Assembly (NCBI GenBank): GCA_030710605.1
Contig: CP092863.1
Coordinates: forward strand, 142,010,580-142,074,579
Reading direction: 5' to 3'
DNA: 64,000 nucleotides
Source: Cordylochernes scorpioides
Taxonomy: Eukaryota > Arthropoda > Arachnida > Pseudoscorpiones > Chernetidae
Shown: in pieces, positions 34,101 to 46,200 of the stretch
How positions within the stretch are numbered: the stretch's first letter is position 1
How the letters are laid out: each line of letters starts with the position of its first letter
Program-made: the position numbers and the translations under genes
Notes under the pieces: generated by a model
Databases searched by the model: none
Told to the model about the DNA's origin: nothing
Seen by the model: only the letters and a program-made list of their open reading frames with translations

Positions 34101-35134
34101 GGAGCAACATAAACATTCTTACTCATTTCGCCAACCAACAGAACCAATCAAATGGGATTCAGAATGCACTTTCCAACCATCTAAGCCAACTTGGGAGATC
34201 ACATGCCATCTTTAGAACACCAATGCTGTCTCCCAGATAAGAAACATATGTCCAACAACTTCCAACACGATATGGGACCCACCAGAAGATAAATTTACAC
34301 CAATACGACCGACCAATACAGCTAAACAACTTCTAAATAGAGTTGAAGATATGAATTGCCAATTGGATATTATCTATAACTTTCTCAAAATGAACCAGGA
34401 AGATGAAATGAGTCGCCAAACTAAAACAGTGCCAAATGAGCTATAACGAAGAGGTTTGACATCTTTTTGCCATGATACATTTGATTTAAATTTTGATGAT
34501 GATCCACGCAATAGGAATTTTCTACTGGAAAATTATCATCCAGATGATACATGTTAATAGGGATGTTGGAATGGAACAATTATTATCCATGTGAAAGAAT
34601 CAATAGAAATTTTGTACGGGAACATTATAACCCAGACGACACATGCAATAGAAATTTTGTACGGGAAAATTATAACCCAGACGACCCTTTCAACAGAAAT
34701 GTACGGGGAAAATTATATTCCAGGCGACCCTTTCAACAGAAATGTACGGGAAAATTATCTTCCAGGCGACCCTTTTCAACAGAAATGTTGTACGGGAAAA
34801 TTATCTTCCAAGCGACCCTTGCAACAGAAATGTTGTACGGGAAAATTATCTTCCAAACGACCCTTGCAACAGAAATGTTGTACGGGAAAATTATCTTCCA
34901 AACGACCCTTGCAACAGAAAATGTTGTACGGGAAAATTATCTTCCAACGACCCTTGCAACAGAAATGTATGTACGGAAAAATGATCTTTCAAACGACCCT
35001 TGCAACAGAAATGTTGCACGGGGAAAATTATAATCCAAACGACCCTTGCAACAGGAATATTGTACGGGATAATTATCCTCCAGGTTTTGACGATGAAAGT
35101 CCAATTTTTTGCCCTAGTTGTGCAAAGATGTGAT
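31154..35134 (+). pseudogene. Second large structural-protein locus, decayed
   Basis: A protein-like reading runs through several frames: 31154-31600, then about 31600-31964, 31960-32304, 32270-32413, and onward. It has about ten frameshifts or stops. Segments seen in order are a Ser/Lys-rich start, an acidic part, a CNICGKKC motif near 32485, a K/E-rich stretch, a proline-rich part with ETYPPKLPP repeats (33300-33400), a Cys-rich part (33953-34216), a short helix (RVEDMNCQLDIIYNFL, 34340-34390), and a 15-residue repeat block. Layout and ending resemble the locus at 20887-26395 only loosely. Many more breaks than its neighbour suggest a pseudogene, but consensus errors are possible. Confidence 0.6.
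34480..35080 (+). repeat. 45-bp coding-type tandem repeat
   Basis: About thirteen units encode NRNVVRENYLPNDPC-like 15-mers with one Cys per unit. The unit length is a multiple of three, and substitutions between units are mostly protein-conserving, which points to selection as coding sequence at some time. Indels of 1-3 bases break the frame repeatedly. The block ends FDDESPIFCPSCAKM and a stop at 35132. Confidence 0.85.
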
Positions 35135-35249
35135 GATCCCTGTTTTTTTACAATGTACAAAATTACAAGCTCAATAAAATTCGTCAGATTACAAAAAAAA
35201 AAAGGTTGGTACATAATTTTTTTAAAAAATTTATTTAAAAAAATAAAAA

Positions 35250-35349
35250 NNNNNNNNNNNNNNNNNNNNNNNNNNNNNNNNNNNNNNNNNNNNNNNNNNN
35301 NNNNNNNNNNNNNNNNNNNNNNNNNNNNNNNNNNNNNNNNNNNNNNNNN
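35250..35349. other. Assembly gap (100 N)
   Basis: Placeholder gap directly before a Helitron 3' end. Confidence 0.99.
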
Positions 35350-35391
35350 CACACGGGTCAATCCGGGGCGAAGCCCGGGTCACCCGTCTAG
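35350..35391 (+). mobile_element. Helitron 3' terminus
   Basis: GC-rich hairpin (ccggggcgaagcccggg) about ten bases before a terminal CTAG followed by T. This is almost identical to the end at 47750-47792. The rest of the element is lost in the gap. Confidence 0.85.
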
Positions 35392-35392
35392 T

Positions 35393-35520
35393 AGATTATA
35401 AACACAAGGTAATAAGACCAAATCCAAATAAGTAAATAGTGTGCGACGTTTCGCTAACAACGCTGTTACAGAAACATCACACACTATTTATTTATTTGGA
35501 TTTGGTCTTATTACCAAGTT
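35393..35520. mobile_element. Foldback MITE F2
   Basis: Arms aaacacaaggtaataagacc and complement around gacgtttcgctaacaacgc. It begins next to the Helitron terminus. Confidence 0.85.
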
Positions 35521-35524
35521 TATA

Positions 35525-35862
35525 TGCCATTTGTGAATTTTCACTCAGCATTCTAATTTTAAAATTTGATTTTTGACCAAAACAAAGTGATATTAATCCA
35601 AAAGTAAGAAAAAGTAAAATTGTTTATTGAAAATATTTATTTTGTGATGTTTTTTTGTATTTATATAAAAGGTGTATATAAATCTGCATTATTAAATAAA
35701 TAACAACAATGAAATGTCTTTATATTTGTATAAAAAATCATGTGATATGAAACATGTATGTTACAAAAGGTCACATTATATACAGTCCTCCTCCTACTTC
35801 TTTAATTCAACACCTCAAAGATCAGAATCTTTGGTTGAAATAAAATCTGTGTGTCTGGAATT
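35525..35862. other. AT-rich intergenic
   Basis: No gene visible. Confidence 0.5.
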
Positions 35863-35874
35863 ATAGTTGGGTAG

Positions 35875-36184
35875 GGGGTCGGTGGAAGGCTGGTTAAACC
35901 GTTTGGTTTTCGACCACTAGGACCCGGGTTCGATTCCCGCATTGGACACTTTTTTCTGTTTAAAAAAAAAAAAAAATGCTCCAATGGCCCCCGATTCTTG
36001 CAAAAGTCCAACCCCACCAGCGAGTGCAAGTAACCAAACCGGGCTCTGGCATTTGTAAGTGCAAAGTCGAACTGCTTTTCACATGTGTAGACATGTGATG
36101 CGCTTACAGTAAAAAGCAGTCGCTAACTACCCACCATGATTATCATGGCCTGTACCACGAGTACTAGGGATAAGCAAAAAAAAA
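35875..36184 (+). mobile_element. Full-length tRNA-derived SINE (reference copy)
   Basis: 310 bases with a perfect 11-bp target duplication atagttgggta (35864-35874, 36185-36195). The structure is a tRNA-like head from ggggtcggtggaagg with B box gggttcgattcc, an internal T then A run, an unrelated body (gcgagtgcaag, ctctggca, acatgtgtagacatgtg), and a tail ending in tagggataagc plus A run. The head supplies an internal RNA polymerase III promoter; mobilisation must come from a LINE. At least a dozen copies are in the window. Confidence 0.93.
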
Positions 36185-36195
36185 ATAGTTGGGTA

Positions 36196-37100
36196 AGTTA
36201 AAGAAAATAAGCTGATTGTGGAATTCTGGAAAACAATTGAATCAAAGTAAGAGTGTTGAATTGAAGTCGGTTCAAAGTTGGTTGTTGTTGTTTCTTATCC
36301 CCTTGTGTAAAGATTACACAAATTCCATGAGTTCATGCTCTTCGAGCTGTTTGATGATAAGAAGCGGCCTCTCCCAAAAGTCCTGTTTAGTACATCTAAT
36401 GCAAGCCAAAATGTGTTCTGGAGCTGCAGGTACCAAACTAAATTTTGGGCAAGTGTTAAAGTGTTGAATTGAAGTTGGTTCAATTAAAGTCTGTGTGTGT
36501 ATGGAATTATAGTTGAGTAAAGTTAAAGAAAATGGATTGGTTGTGGAATACTGGAAAACAATTGAATCAAAGTAAGTGTTGAATTGAAGTCAGTTAAAAG
36601 TAAATATGATGATTAGAATTCTGAAAATGGTTGAATCAATGTAAAGTGTTGAATTGAAGTTGGTTCAATTAAAGTCTCTGTGTCTGGAATTATAGTTGGG
36701 TAAAGTTAAAGAAAATAAGCTGATTGTGGAATTCTGGAAAACAATTGCATCGAAGTAAGTGTTGAATTGAAGTCGGTTATAAAAGTAAATATGATGATTG
36801 GAATTTGGAAAAGTGTTGAAGCAAGTGTTGAATTAAAGTTGGGTAAATTAAAGTTTTTTTTTCTAATTATCCCTAGTACATGTGGTACAGGCCATGATAA
36901 TCATGGTGGCTAGAAGTTGGCAACTTCTTTTACTGTAAGTGCACCACATGTCCATACATGTGAAAAGCAATTCAACTTTGCACTTACAAATGTGCCAGGT
37001 AAATTAAAGTAAATAGGTTGATTTGAATTCGAAAGAACTGTTGAATTAAAGTCGGGTGTTGAATTATAGTGGGTTGAATTAAAATAGGTGTTGAATTAAA
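36196..37100. repeat. Degenerate repeat of about 190 bp
   Basis: Recurring gtgttgaattgaagtcgg, attatagttgggtaaagtt and tgtggaattctggaaaac blocks at about 36180, 36500 and 36690. It lies just downstream of METTL6. Confidence 0.75.
36855..36997 (-). mobile_element. 5'-truncated SINE with target duplication
   Basis: Perfect 13-bp duplication ggtaaattaaagt (36842-36854, 36998-37010). Only the tail and half of the body are present. Confidence 0.9.
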
Positions 37101-37146
37101 GAGGTTATACTGGATATGTATATATAGAAAGAGAGTGTGTGGTGTA

Positions 37147-37286
37147 TCAAGATTTCTTGATAAATTTTCCTTGAACAAAGACTCGAGGGACTTCAATCCC
37201 TTCCTTCTTGTTCACCGTGGACCTCTGGATGTACTCGCAGCTCTCGACTGAGAATCCGGCTTCTGTGAAGAGGGACTCCAGTTGTT
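37147..37286 (-). CDS. METTL6: METTL6 exon 4 (terminal)
   Basis: 140 bases. Acceptor ctctgtgtccag; two bases complete a Glu codon, then 45 codons and TGA. It encodes the last strand region, with [15 protein letters not shown] and GKFIKKS at the end. Confidence 0.94.
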
Positions 37287-40200
37287 CTGGACACAGAGAG
37301 AACATTTAGTGGTTTAGATATTGGGGTCCTTGTTGTGTAGAGGTTTCTTGTTTAAAACCAAATAACATAAGGTAATAAGACTAAATACAGGGGGTCAGTG
37401 GAAGGATGGTCTAAACAGCTGGTTTTTGACCACTACGACCCTGGTTCAATTCCCGAATTTGGCACTTTTTTTCTGATTTAAAAAAAAAAAATCTCCAATG
37501 GCCCCCGATTCTTGCAAAAGTTCAACCCTACCAGCAAGTGCAAGTAACCAAACGGGGCTCTGGCACATTTGTAAGTGCAAAGTTGAACTGTTTTTCACAT
37601 GTGTAGACACTTGGTGTACTTACAGTAAAAGCAGTTGCCAACTTCTACCCACTATGATTATCATGGCCTGTACCAAGTGTACTAGGAATAACAAAAAAAA
37701 AAAAACTAAATCCAAATAAATAAATGGTCTATTACCTTGTATTTCTAATCTATAATCCAAATTGTGCCTTATCATAAAAACCAGATAAATGAATAGTGTG
37801 CGGTGACATTTTGGTAACAGAGCATTGTTACTGAAACTCCACACACTATTTACTCTCATAGACAAAACTTAAGGAAGTTGTACCTTTTAGCAACAACAAC
37901 AAACAACAAAACAGCTTTATTAGGGCATCTTGCCCTGTACGGATTCTCCGTGGAGTTACAGACAATATTAACCATAAGAGAACAGGTGAAAATATAGTAT
38001 TTACAGTCAAGGTATGTCAAACAGGGTGACTTTTTATTGTGCCCCTGTTCTTCTCTCTTCCATGAGTGCAATTTTATTCCCAACCGCTTTTTGAAAGTTG
38101 AACAGTTCAATTGCCCAACTTTTCTTATCTGAAACAGTTTTTATTAGCTTTATTGAGTTCAAATGCGGTCTAGGAAGACTTTTCAGGATCTTTTTTCTCT
38201 CTCCTTCCAGATCCCCGCATTCGGCAATAAAATGGTATATTTCATCAGTTATCTGACTTCCACATAACCCACAGTACAAATCTTCTTTCTTAATTGCGTA
38301 AATATGATTTTCTTTGATCATTGTTGACATTAATCTGATCTGTGCAATAAAACTCACTAAAGCTGAAGACAGATAGCATGAAAAGTAATTTTCTGGAATA
38401 AATGAATCATAAAGTAACCTATAGTTTGAGTATGTTTTCGTAAGAGATAATTTTGCCAGATCTTGCTGCAATAGCTGTTCAATTTTTATTTTTAGTATAT
38501 TCGGAAGTTCGATCTGTATGTCATCATAATTTAACCTATAGTTTAGCCATGTGAGTCCACAATGATTGATGATATCCATAATATTCTTACAGAATCCTAT
38601 AGGTTTTTTTGTCATTAAGGAAATTTCCTTCAATCTATTCCAGCATAGCTTAGGTAGTCTATTGTCTTCCATTTTTTGTAATCTAATGAAATATTTCAAA
38701 TTAATTTGATCGTTGTAAAAGTCAAAGATATTCTGCCTGTTTCCAGCCTTACAATGTACCCTGGTATATATCTTGGTAGATTCAGAAAATTTTTGATAAA
38801 CGTATTCTGTAATTGGTCTATAATATCCGTATTGTCCCAAGCCCACACAGGGGCCGCATAGAGCAGTATTGATTTAATAACTGAGTCAAATAGATTCAGA
38901 GCAACTTTTAATGAGTTAATTTTTTCTTTTTTTATCAGTCTAATAGCTGCATTTATTGCCGTATTTGCTTTGGCTTTATAAAAGAGGGCTACCTTTTTAC
39001 TATTAATAGTGGAAGTGAATGGATATCCCAGATATGTAATATTGGACGCAACAGTCAGTGGGGTGTCACCCCAGTACCAGTTTTCGTGTCTTGCCGGTCT
39101 TCCTCCATTTCTGAATACTATTATTTTGGACTTATTTTCATTTAAAACTAATTTGTTCTTATCCAGGTAAGACTTTAGTAAATTGATTTTAATTTGAAGA
39201 TTAATTTTCGATTCTCCAATTATGGCTATGTCATCCGCATACATAAGTAGGTGTAAAACGCCAAAATCAGGGAGATGAAATCCTGTAAGTGCTGAGTTAT
39301 TATAAAGTTCTATTAGGTCGGCCATATATAGTATAAATAAAAGTGGGGAAAGTGATTCTCCCTGCAACACTCCAGAATTAATTTTCACATTATTTGAATA
39401 TTGTCCTTTCCATCGGATAGTGATCTTAGCTTCTTGGTAAAAGTTTTTTATCAGCATTACAAATTTATTGCTAATGCCCATTTTATGCAATTTTTGCCAA
39501 AGTAAATCATGTGGGACTGTGTCGAAAGCTTTAGTCAAATCGACGAAGAAGACATATAGCTTGCCTCGTTTTCTTCTCAGAGATAATTGGATGAGTGAAT
39601 TCAGTAGTATTATGTGGTCAGTGCATGATCGGTTCTTACGGAAACCTGCTTGGTTTTCTAAAATAATCATTCTTTTTTCTATCCAGTTGTTTAATCTGTT
39701 CTTAGTATTGTAGTAAATAATTTAGATATATTACTGCAGAGGGCAATCCCTCTGTAATTTGTTGGGTTATTCTTATCACCGCTTTTATATATAGGGTGTA
39801 CTATTGAGTTCGTCCAGAGTTGCGGGTATTTTTCTGTGGACATTATTTTGTTGAATAGGTTTTTCAATTTATTTAAAGTCGGTATTGGTAAATTCTTTAG
39901 CAACTCATTTGGTATACCATCGAGTCCCACTGCTTTGCCGTTCGCTAGTTTTTTTACTACATCATGGATCTCTTCAAGGGTTATTTCCGCGTCTAAATCT
40001 GGATCTTTCCAACCGATCATCTGGTTTACCGTAAAAGTAGCTTCTTTATTTTCTTTGTTCAGTAAATTTTTATAAAATAAAAACCATTCTTTTATATCAA
40101 TCTCACCTTGTATTATTGGTTTTTTTCTGAAGGATGCAATGGCATTCCAGAAGGATTTGGGATCTTTGGCGTTTTTTTATCCTTTCATTCTTGTCCTTAT

Positions 40201-43200
40201 TGAATTCATCTCTTTTTCTTTGCAGGAGCTTAAAATATTCCCTCCTAGCCTCAATATATTTTTGGCGGTCGTGTATGTTATTTGAGTTCCTACATCTTTG
40301 TAAACTTACTTTGGTCGTTTTTTTCATAATATAGCAATCTTTGTCATACCAAGGTTTTGAAAGTTGGTGTCGTCGTTTAGCAAATTTAATTATATTTGCC
40401 GATTCCATTGCCGTGTAGATCTGTTTAGTAAAATTTGCTGTTTCTGTGTTAATATTGGTTTCATTTCCAACTTCAATATCACTTAAATTATGTTTTAGCA
40501 TCTCCACATTTTCTTTCGTCCAAATGAATTTTCGTGTTAGTATTTCATTTTTGTACGAGGATTTAATAGCTTCATACCCAGTATTAATTTGTAAAACAAT
40601 TGGTAAGTGGTCTGAATATGAAAGTTCTTCGATCCACATATCCGATATGATCTGTGTTAAACCGTGTGTGTACATGAAATAATCCAAAACCGATGAACCT
40701 CTTTCTGAAATAAAAGTGAATGAGCCGTGCGTGTCACCCTTAGTTCTTCCATTAGCTATTGTTATAGAATTTGAATCAGTGAAGGAAATTAGTTTTTCAG
40801 ATAGTTTCGAAGATATTAGGTCTTTAGATTTCCTATATTTGTTGAGGGGTGAATTTAGTTTCAGTGGGTTATGGAAGCCTCCAGCATTGCCTATTCTAAT
40901 ATTGATGTCACCAGCTATTAGTACTTCGTTACCTTCACTCATGTGATAATCAATATGCCTAAGTAAATTTGTTAAATTTTGTTCTTGTAATGCATTAGGA
41001 GGTAAATAAGCAAACAGCAAACATATACTCTCGGTGGTTTTGTCTAGAAATTTGTGTGTCAAGACAGATATCCAGTAAGGGTTTGTTTCGATTTTTCTAA
41101 CCGTATGTTGGAAGTTTTTTTTTTATTCCAATCAGAATTCCCCCCGAGCCCCTTCCCTTTAGTTCTGTCTTCATTGCTGGGCTTTGAATTATGTAATATT
41201 CATCAGTTAACAATTCAATAACACCAGTGATCCATGTTTCATTTAGTGCAAAAAGTTCGTATTTTTTTTAGGTATTCAACGAGTGGAAATATTGATGTTA
41301 TTCTATTGAATCCATTTATATTCCATTGTAATATTTTAATTTTAGTATCTATATGTTTGGCCTGAGTTACTTGTTTGTCTTTTATTGCCGATTCACAGTT
41401 TTTCGTATGTGTATACCTAATTTTAGTTGTATTTCTATCTGATATATTATCCATAGCCTTTGAGTTTTTAATTTTAGAAGTTTTAGCCGTGAGTGTTTTA
41501 TCATAAAGTGGCTGTATGGACATTGTATTAGAGATCAGTTTATCAATGGGTTGACTATTTACAAGTGATTGTTTCCTATCTGCCTGCTACAATGAATGTC
41601 CATTGGCATCTACAATTTGTCCATCACAGACCTTATATGCTATGCCATTAATTATTAACTTATTGTCCCTTAGCTTAGCTAGAGTACCTTTTTCGACGAG
41701 TTCTCTTCTTTTGACATTCAGAACGCGTCGTTGTTCTCTCATCTTCATACTATAGTCCTTCGATAGTGAAATCTTAGTTCCTCTTAGATTGAAAGCAGCT
41801 TTGAATAGAGTTGTTCTATCGTTTTGTTCTGGGACTTCAACCAGGATCGGTGCACCAGGTTTTCTGGATACTCGGTGGCATCGCGTGATGTTTATCTTCT
41901 CCGTTGTCCGCATATTTTCTTCGATAACCCTCCGTATCCGTTCTCGGCAGTCCTCGTTAATGTCTTGTTCTATTCCGTAAAAAATAAGGTTCCTTTCTCT
42001 GCTCTTTGCATCCAAGTATTCAAGCTGGTCTTCTAAGTCTTTTATTTTTTTGGAGTTTTGAGAGAGTGCTGCCTTTGTAACGGCAGAAGATTCCTCTAAT
42101 TGTTGCAGTCTTTGATTTATATTTCTACTCTATCGTCGATTGCCGAAAAAACGGGATTCCAGCCTCTCACCCCAGTTATCCAGCCTTTTGGTGAGTGCAT
42201 TTATCAGATCTTTGATCTCTTTATCCCTATCTAAGCTTGTTTCCAACGTCGTTTGTTTGGACATCCTAGGGCCTGGATTTTGTTCAAATACCAGCTAATA
42301 CCAAGAGCATTAAAACTACACATATAAGGAGAAAGTTTCGGAAATATTTTGAAAGTGAAATATTGACGCGTGATAAGCAAATCTTTTTGCCGCCGTATGT
42401 ATCTGGCTTGAAAGTATGTAAATTTAACTCAGAATTCTTGTCTAATAGACATAAAATTATGATGGTAAGATATATTGGATATGAAGGTTTCATTTCAGAT
42501 ATATTGAGTTTGAACTTTGGCAAAAATAGAGGAAATATTTTAGTAAGACAGTTCACTTACCGAGAGCGACGTTGCTTGCAGCCTATTCGTGCCGCCTCCT
42601 AGCGGAGAATCCCCACCTTTTAGCATATATATGGGGATTCAGACAATATTGTAGCATTTGACCATTGATCACCGTTTTGCAGCAACATTTTAAAATAATG
42701 CGCCAGTTATCTTTAGCCCCTCGATCAGGATACACTGTGACATGGGTTATATATTTGCCTGGAGCAAATTCATAAAAAGTGCAAAATCACATTGTAAAAG
42801 GTTTCTTTTGAAGAAACAAAAAAAAAAAAACATAATTTAACATGTTGTGTCTCAACTACAACCCCTCCTGAAACCAGCCCGACAAGACCCGGGGCTCTAC
42901 AACCTTCCTGGACCGAACCATGAAGCAAAAATTAGACAATGCATTAGTGACCATGGTCCACTCAAATGAAAGGGAACTTCCCCAAATAAACCCCTTGAGC
43001 CTTACATCCCCGCCTCTGTCTCATCCATATTAAAGACAAAGGGAGAAGAAAAAGAATACAAAGCTTCAAAACTCAAGAACACAAAGCTCCAAAACTCAAG
43101 AATACAAAGCTCCAAAACTCAAGAATACAAAGCTTCAAAACTCAAGAATACAAAGCCCCAAAACTCAAGAACACAAAGCTCCAAAACTCAAGAATACAAA

Positions 43201-46200
43201 GCTCCAAAACTCAAGAATACAAAGCTTCAAAACTCAAGAATACAAAGCCCCAAAACTCATGAATACAAAGCTCCAAAACTCAAGAATACAAAGCTCCAAA
43301 ACTCAAGAATACAAAGCCCCAAAACTCATGAATACAAAGCTCCAAAACTCAAGAATACAAAGCTCCAAAACTCAAGAATACAAAGCCCCAAAACTCAAGA
43401 ATACAAAGCTCCAAAACTCAAGAATACAAAGCTCCAAAACTCAAGAATACAAAGCTCCAAAACTCAAGAATACAAAGCTTCAAAACTCAGAATACAAAGC
43501 CCAAAACTCAAGAATACAAAGCTCCAAAACTCAAGAATACAAAGCTCCCAAAACTTAGGAATACAAAGCCCCAAAACTCACCTTTTGGGAAGTAGTAAGC
43601 TCTAGTTCCATCTTGCCTCACATAGAAATTCTCAGATAACTTATGGCCAGGTTTGAAACGAAGCATAGCTTGATCATAGAGTCCATAATCTCTGAAGCAG
43701 ACACGTCCCCCAGGCCGCAGGACTCTGTGGATGTTGCGCAGGGCGACGGCCATCTTGTCTGGATGTAGCGCTGAGAGGACAAACACCAGAGTGGCCAAGG
43801 CAATGGTGCCAGGCTGGATATGTTGGCTCAGACTGTCCTCCTGGGAGATGTCGCACACAAAGGCCTGGCACTTCTGGATGTCGTAGAGAGGATTGCTCTG
43901 GACCACAGAGTGATTGTCATGCTTGTGTGCTGAATGGGGTATTAATATCATTGGTAGGGACTTGGTGGGTGGGTGAAATCTAATTCTGATTACAGTAGAA
44001 CATCCATGAGAGGACACCTCTCAACGAAATGAAAGAATTAAAGCGCAGATATTTCTTTTACACATAAAACAAACTTCTACTGTCCTTACTGCGATGAAAA
44101 AATATATTGGGAGGGCTTGGTTCATTAGTGGTGAACCCTCCCCCAGCATTTTCGCCAATTTAATCTACCAGACAGCTTCTCAGAGATCTAATACTGTATT
44201 GGATGATTCTGCTTATATATGCTACACTGAAGGGTGGAATCTTAGAAATGGTATTTAAGCAAACTAAACTTATGTCCATAGTTTGCTTGAATACCATTTC
44301 TAATATTCCACGCTTCAGTGTAGAATATATAAGTAGAATGATCCAATACAGTATTAGATCTCTGAGAAGCTGTTTGGTAGATTAAATTGGCGAAAATGCT
44401 GGGGGAGGGTTCACCACTAATGAACCAAGCCCTCCCAATATATTTTTTCATCGCAGTAAGGACAGTAGAGAAAGTTTGTTTTATGTGTAAAAGAAACATT
44501 CATGCTTTAATAGTGTTCATTTCTAAGACATGTGGTATACTTGCACTGAAAGCAGTCATTAACTACCCACCATGATTATCATGGCTTGTACCATGTTTAC
44601 TAGGGAGAGATATGTATCACTATCATCATAGATAACCTACAAAATAAAAGGATTTAAAGCGCGAATGTTTCTTTTATACATAAAACGAACTTCTACTGTC
44701 CTTACTGCGATGAAAAAATATATTGGGAGGGCTTGGCTCATCAGTGGTGAACCCTCCCAGCGGTTTCGCCAATTTAATCCACCAGGCCGCTTCTCAGAGC
44801 TCTAATACTGTATTGGATCATTCTGCTTTTATATGCTACACTGAAGGATGGAATCTTAGAAATGGTTTTCAAGTAAACTATGGACATAAGCTCATAGGAC
44901 AGTAGAATTACATTCGAATATTTGCTTCGAACAATGCTCTTCAGCAAACTATAAAGACAAGGCCATTAGGGATAAATTAACACAAAGCAATAACGCGCCA
45001 TCTATACATATAAAATAAAAGGATTTAAAAGCGCGAATGTTTCTTTTATACATAAACCGAACTTCTAAAACGAACATAGATAACCTACACAAAGAAGAAA
45101 AAAACAGGAAAAATAAATCTCTGAGGCTGACACCTGGTGACCATGGAGGTTGTTTCGACCCGGCTATCTCCCCTTTTTCTTGTACTTCCACATAAGCCAT
45201 TTTATTTATATATTATTAAATATTATGACATATATATCTATATTAATAAAATGGAAATTTCATAAGTGTTGTTCACTAAAAACTTTCGTTACAATGCATC
45301 AATTTCGACCAAATTTTCAACATTTATGTAAAACGAGATGGAGCAGGTTTTGCTTAACATCAAAATATTTTTCCTAACTTTAACATACATAACTTTGCTG
45401 TTATCGATAAAATACAAAAAAATTCAACAGAGTTAAAGTGTTTACACTTTCAAAAGTGTTTACACTTTAGCGCTTCTTTGAAAATTAGTTTTAATCTTTT
45501 TTATATATATTTTAATAACTTTTATACATGGTAAGATACTTTTATTTTATAGTTTTCATATTTTATACAAAAAAAAGTTGAAGCCTTACTTGATGAGATC
45601 AATTTTATTTTTTAGATAAATTTTTAGGCTTTTCGAAAGTGTTTACACTTTTGAACTTCTTGGAAAATTAGTTTTAATCTTTTTTATATATATTTTAATA
45701 ACTTTTTATACATGGTAAGATACTTTTATTTTATAGTTTTCATATTTTATATCAAAAAAAAGTTGAAGCCTTACTTGATGAGATCAATTTTATATTTTAG
45801 ATAAATTTTTAGGCTAATTTTAATTTATTTCTTTTTATTTTATATACAGATTATATATGCTATTTCTAACTTACGTGGTTAGTATTTTTATAAGACTAAG
45901 GTTATTTATATTATTTTTTACAAAAAAAGATTGAAATTTCATTAATGTGCTCAATTTTATGTCTTTTTTGAGGACCTTAACAAAATTTTAAATTAATTGT
46001 TTAGATATTTTTTAATAACAGATTATTTATGGTGTTTTCCACTTATATGGGTTGTTTTGTAAAAAAAAATTTGGGTTATTTCTATTTTTTTTTTCACTAA
46101 AAAGCTTGAAATTTCATTAATGTGCTCAATTTTATGTCTTTTTTGAGGACCTTAACAAAATTTTAATTAATTGCTTAGATATTTTAAAAGTAGATTATTT

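Larger units (their letters stand above)
37892..42614 (-). mobile_element. Full-length LINE, copy 1 (decayed), in METTL6 intron 3
   Basis: Same family as 51556-56305. The 5' end starts gattctccgctaggagg; the 3' end has AATAAAG and a TTG-repeat tail. An 11-bp target duplication, tgctaaaaggt on the minus strand, lies at 42615-42625 and 37882-37892, within one split monomer of the 123-125 bp satellite. The element reads in the same direction as METTL6. Several frameshifts interrupt ORF1 and ORF2. Confidence 0.92.
42738..45236. repeat. Segmental duplication, copy B
   Basis: Counterpart of 1-2575, containing the functional METTL6 exon 3. The homology continues at 47793-47905 after the inserted Helitron. 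Confidence 0.85.

Noticed and set aside
43259-43558. 99-codon open frame of repeated [10 protein letters not shown]
   Set aside because: It is only the minisatellite read in one frame; indels between units shift it elsewhere.
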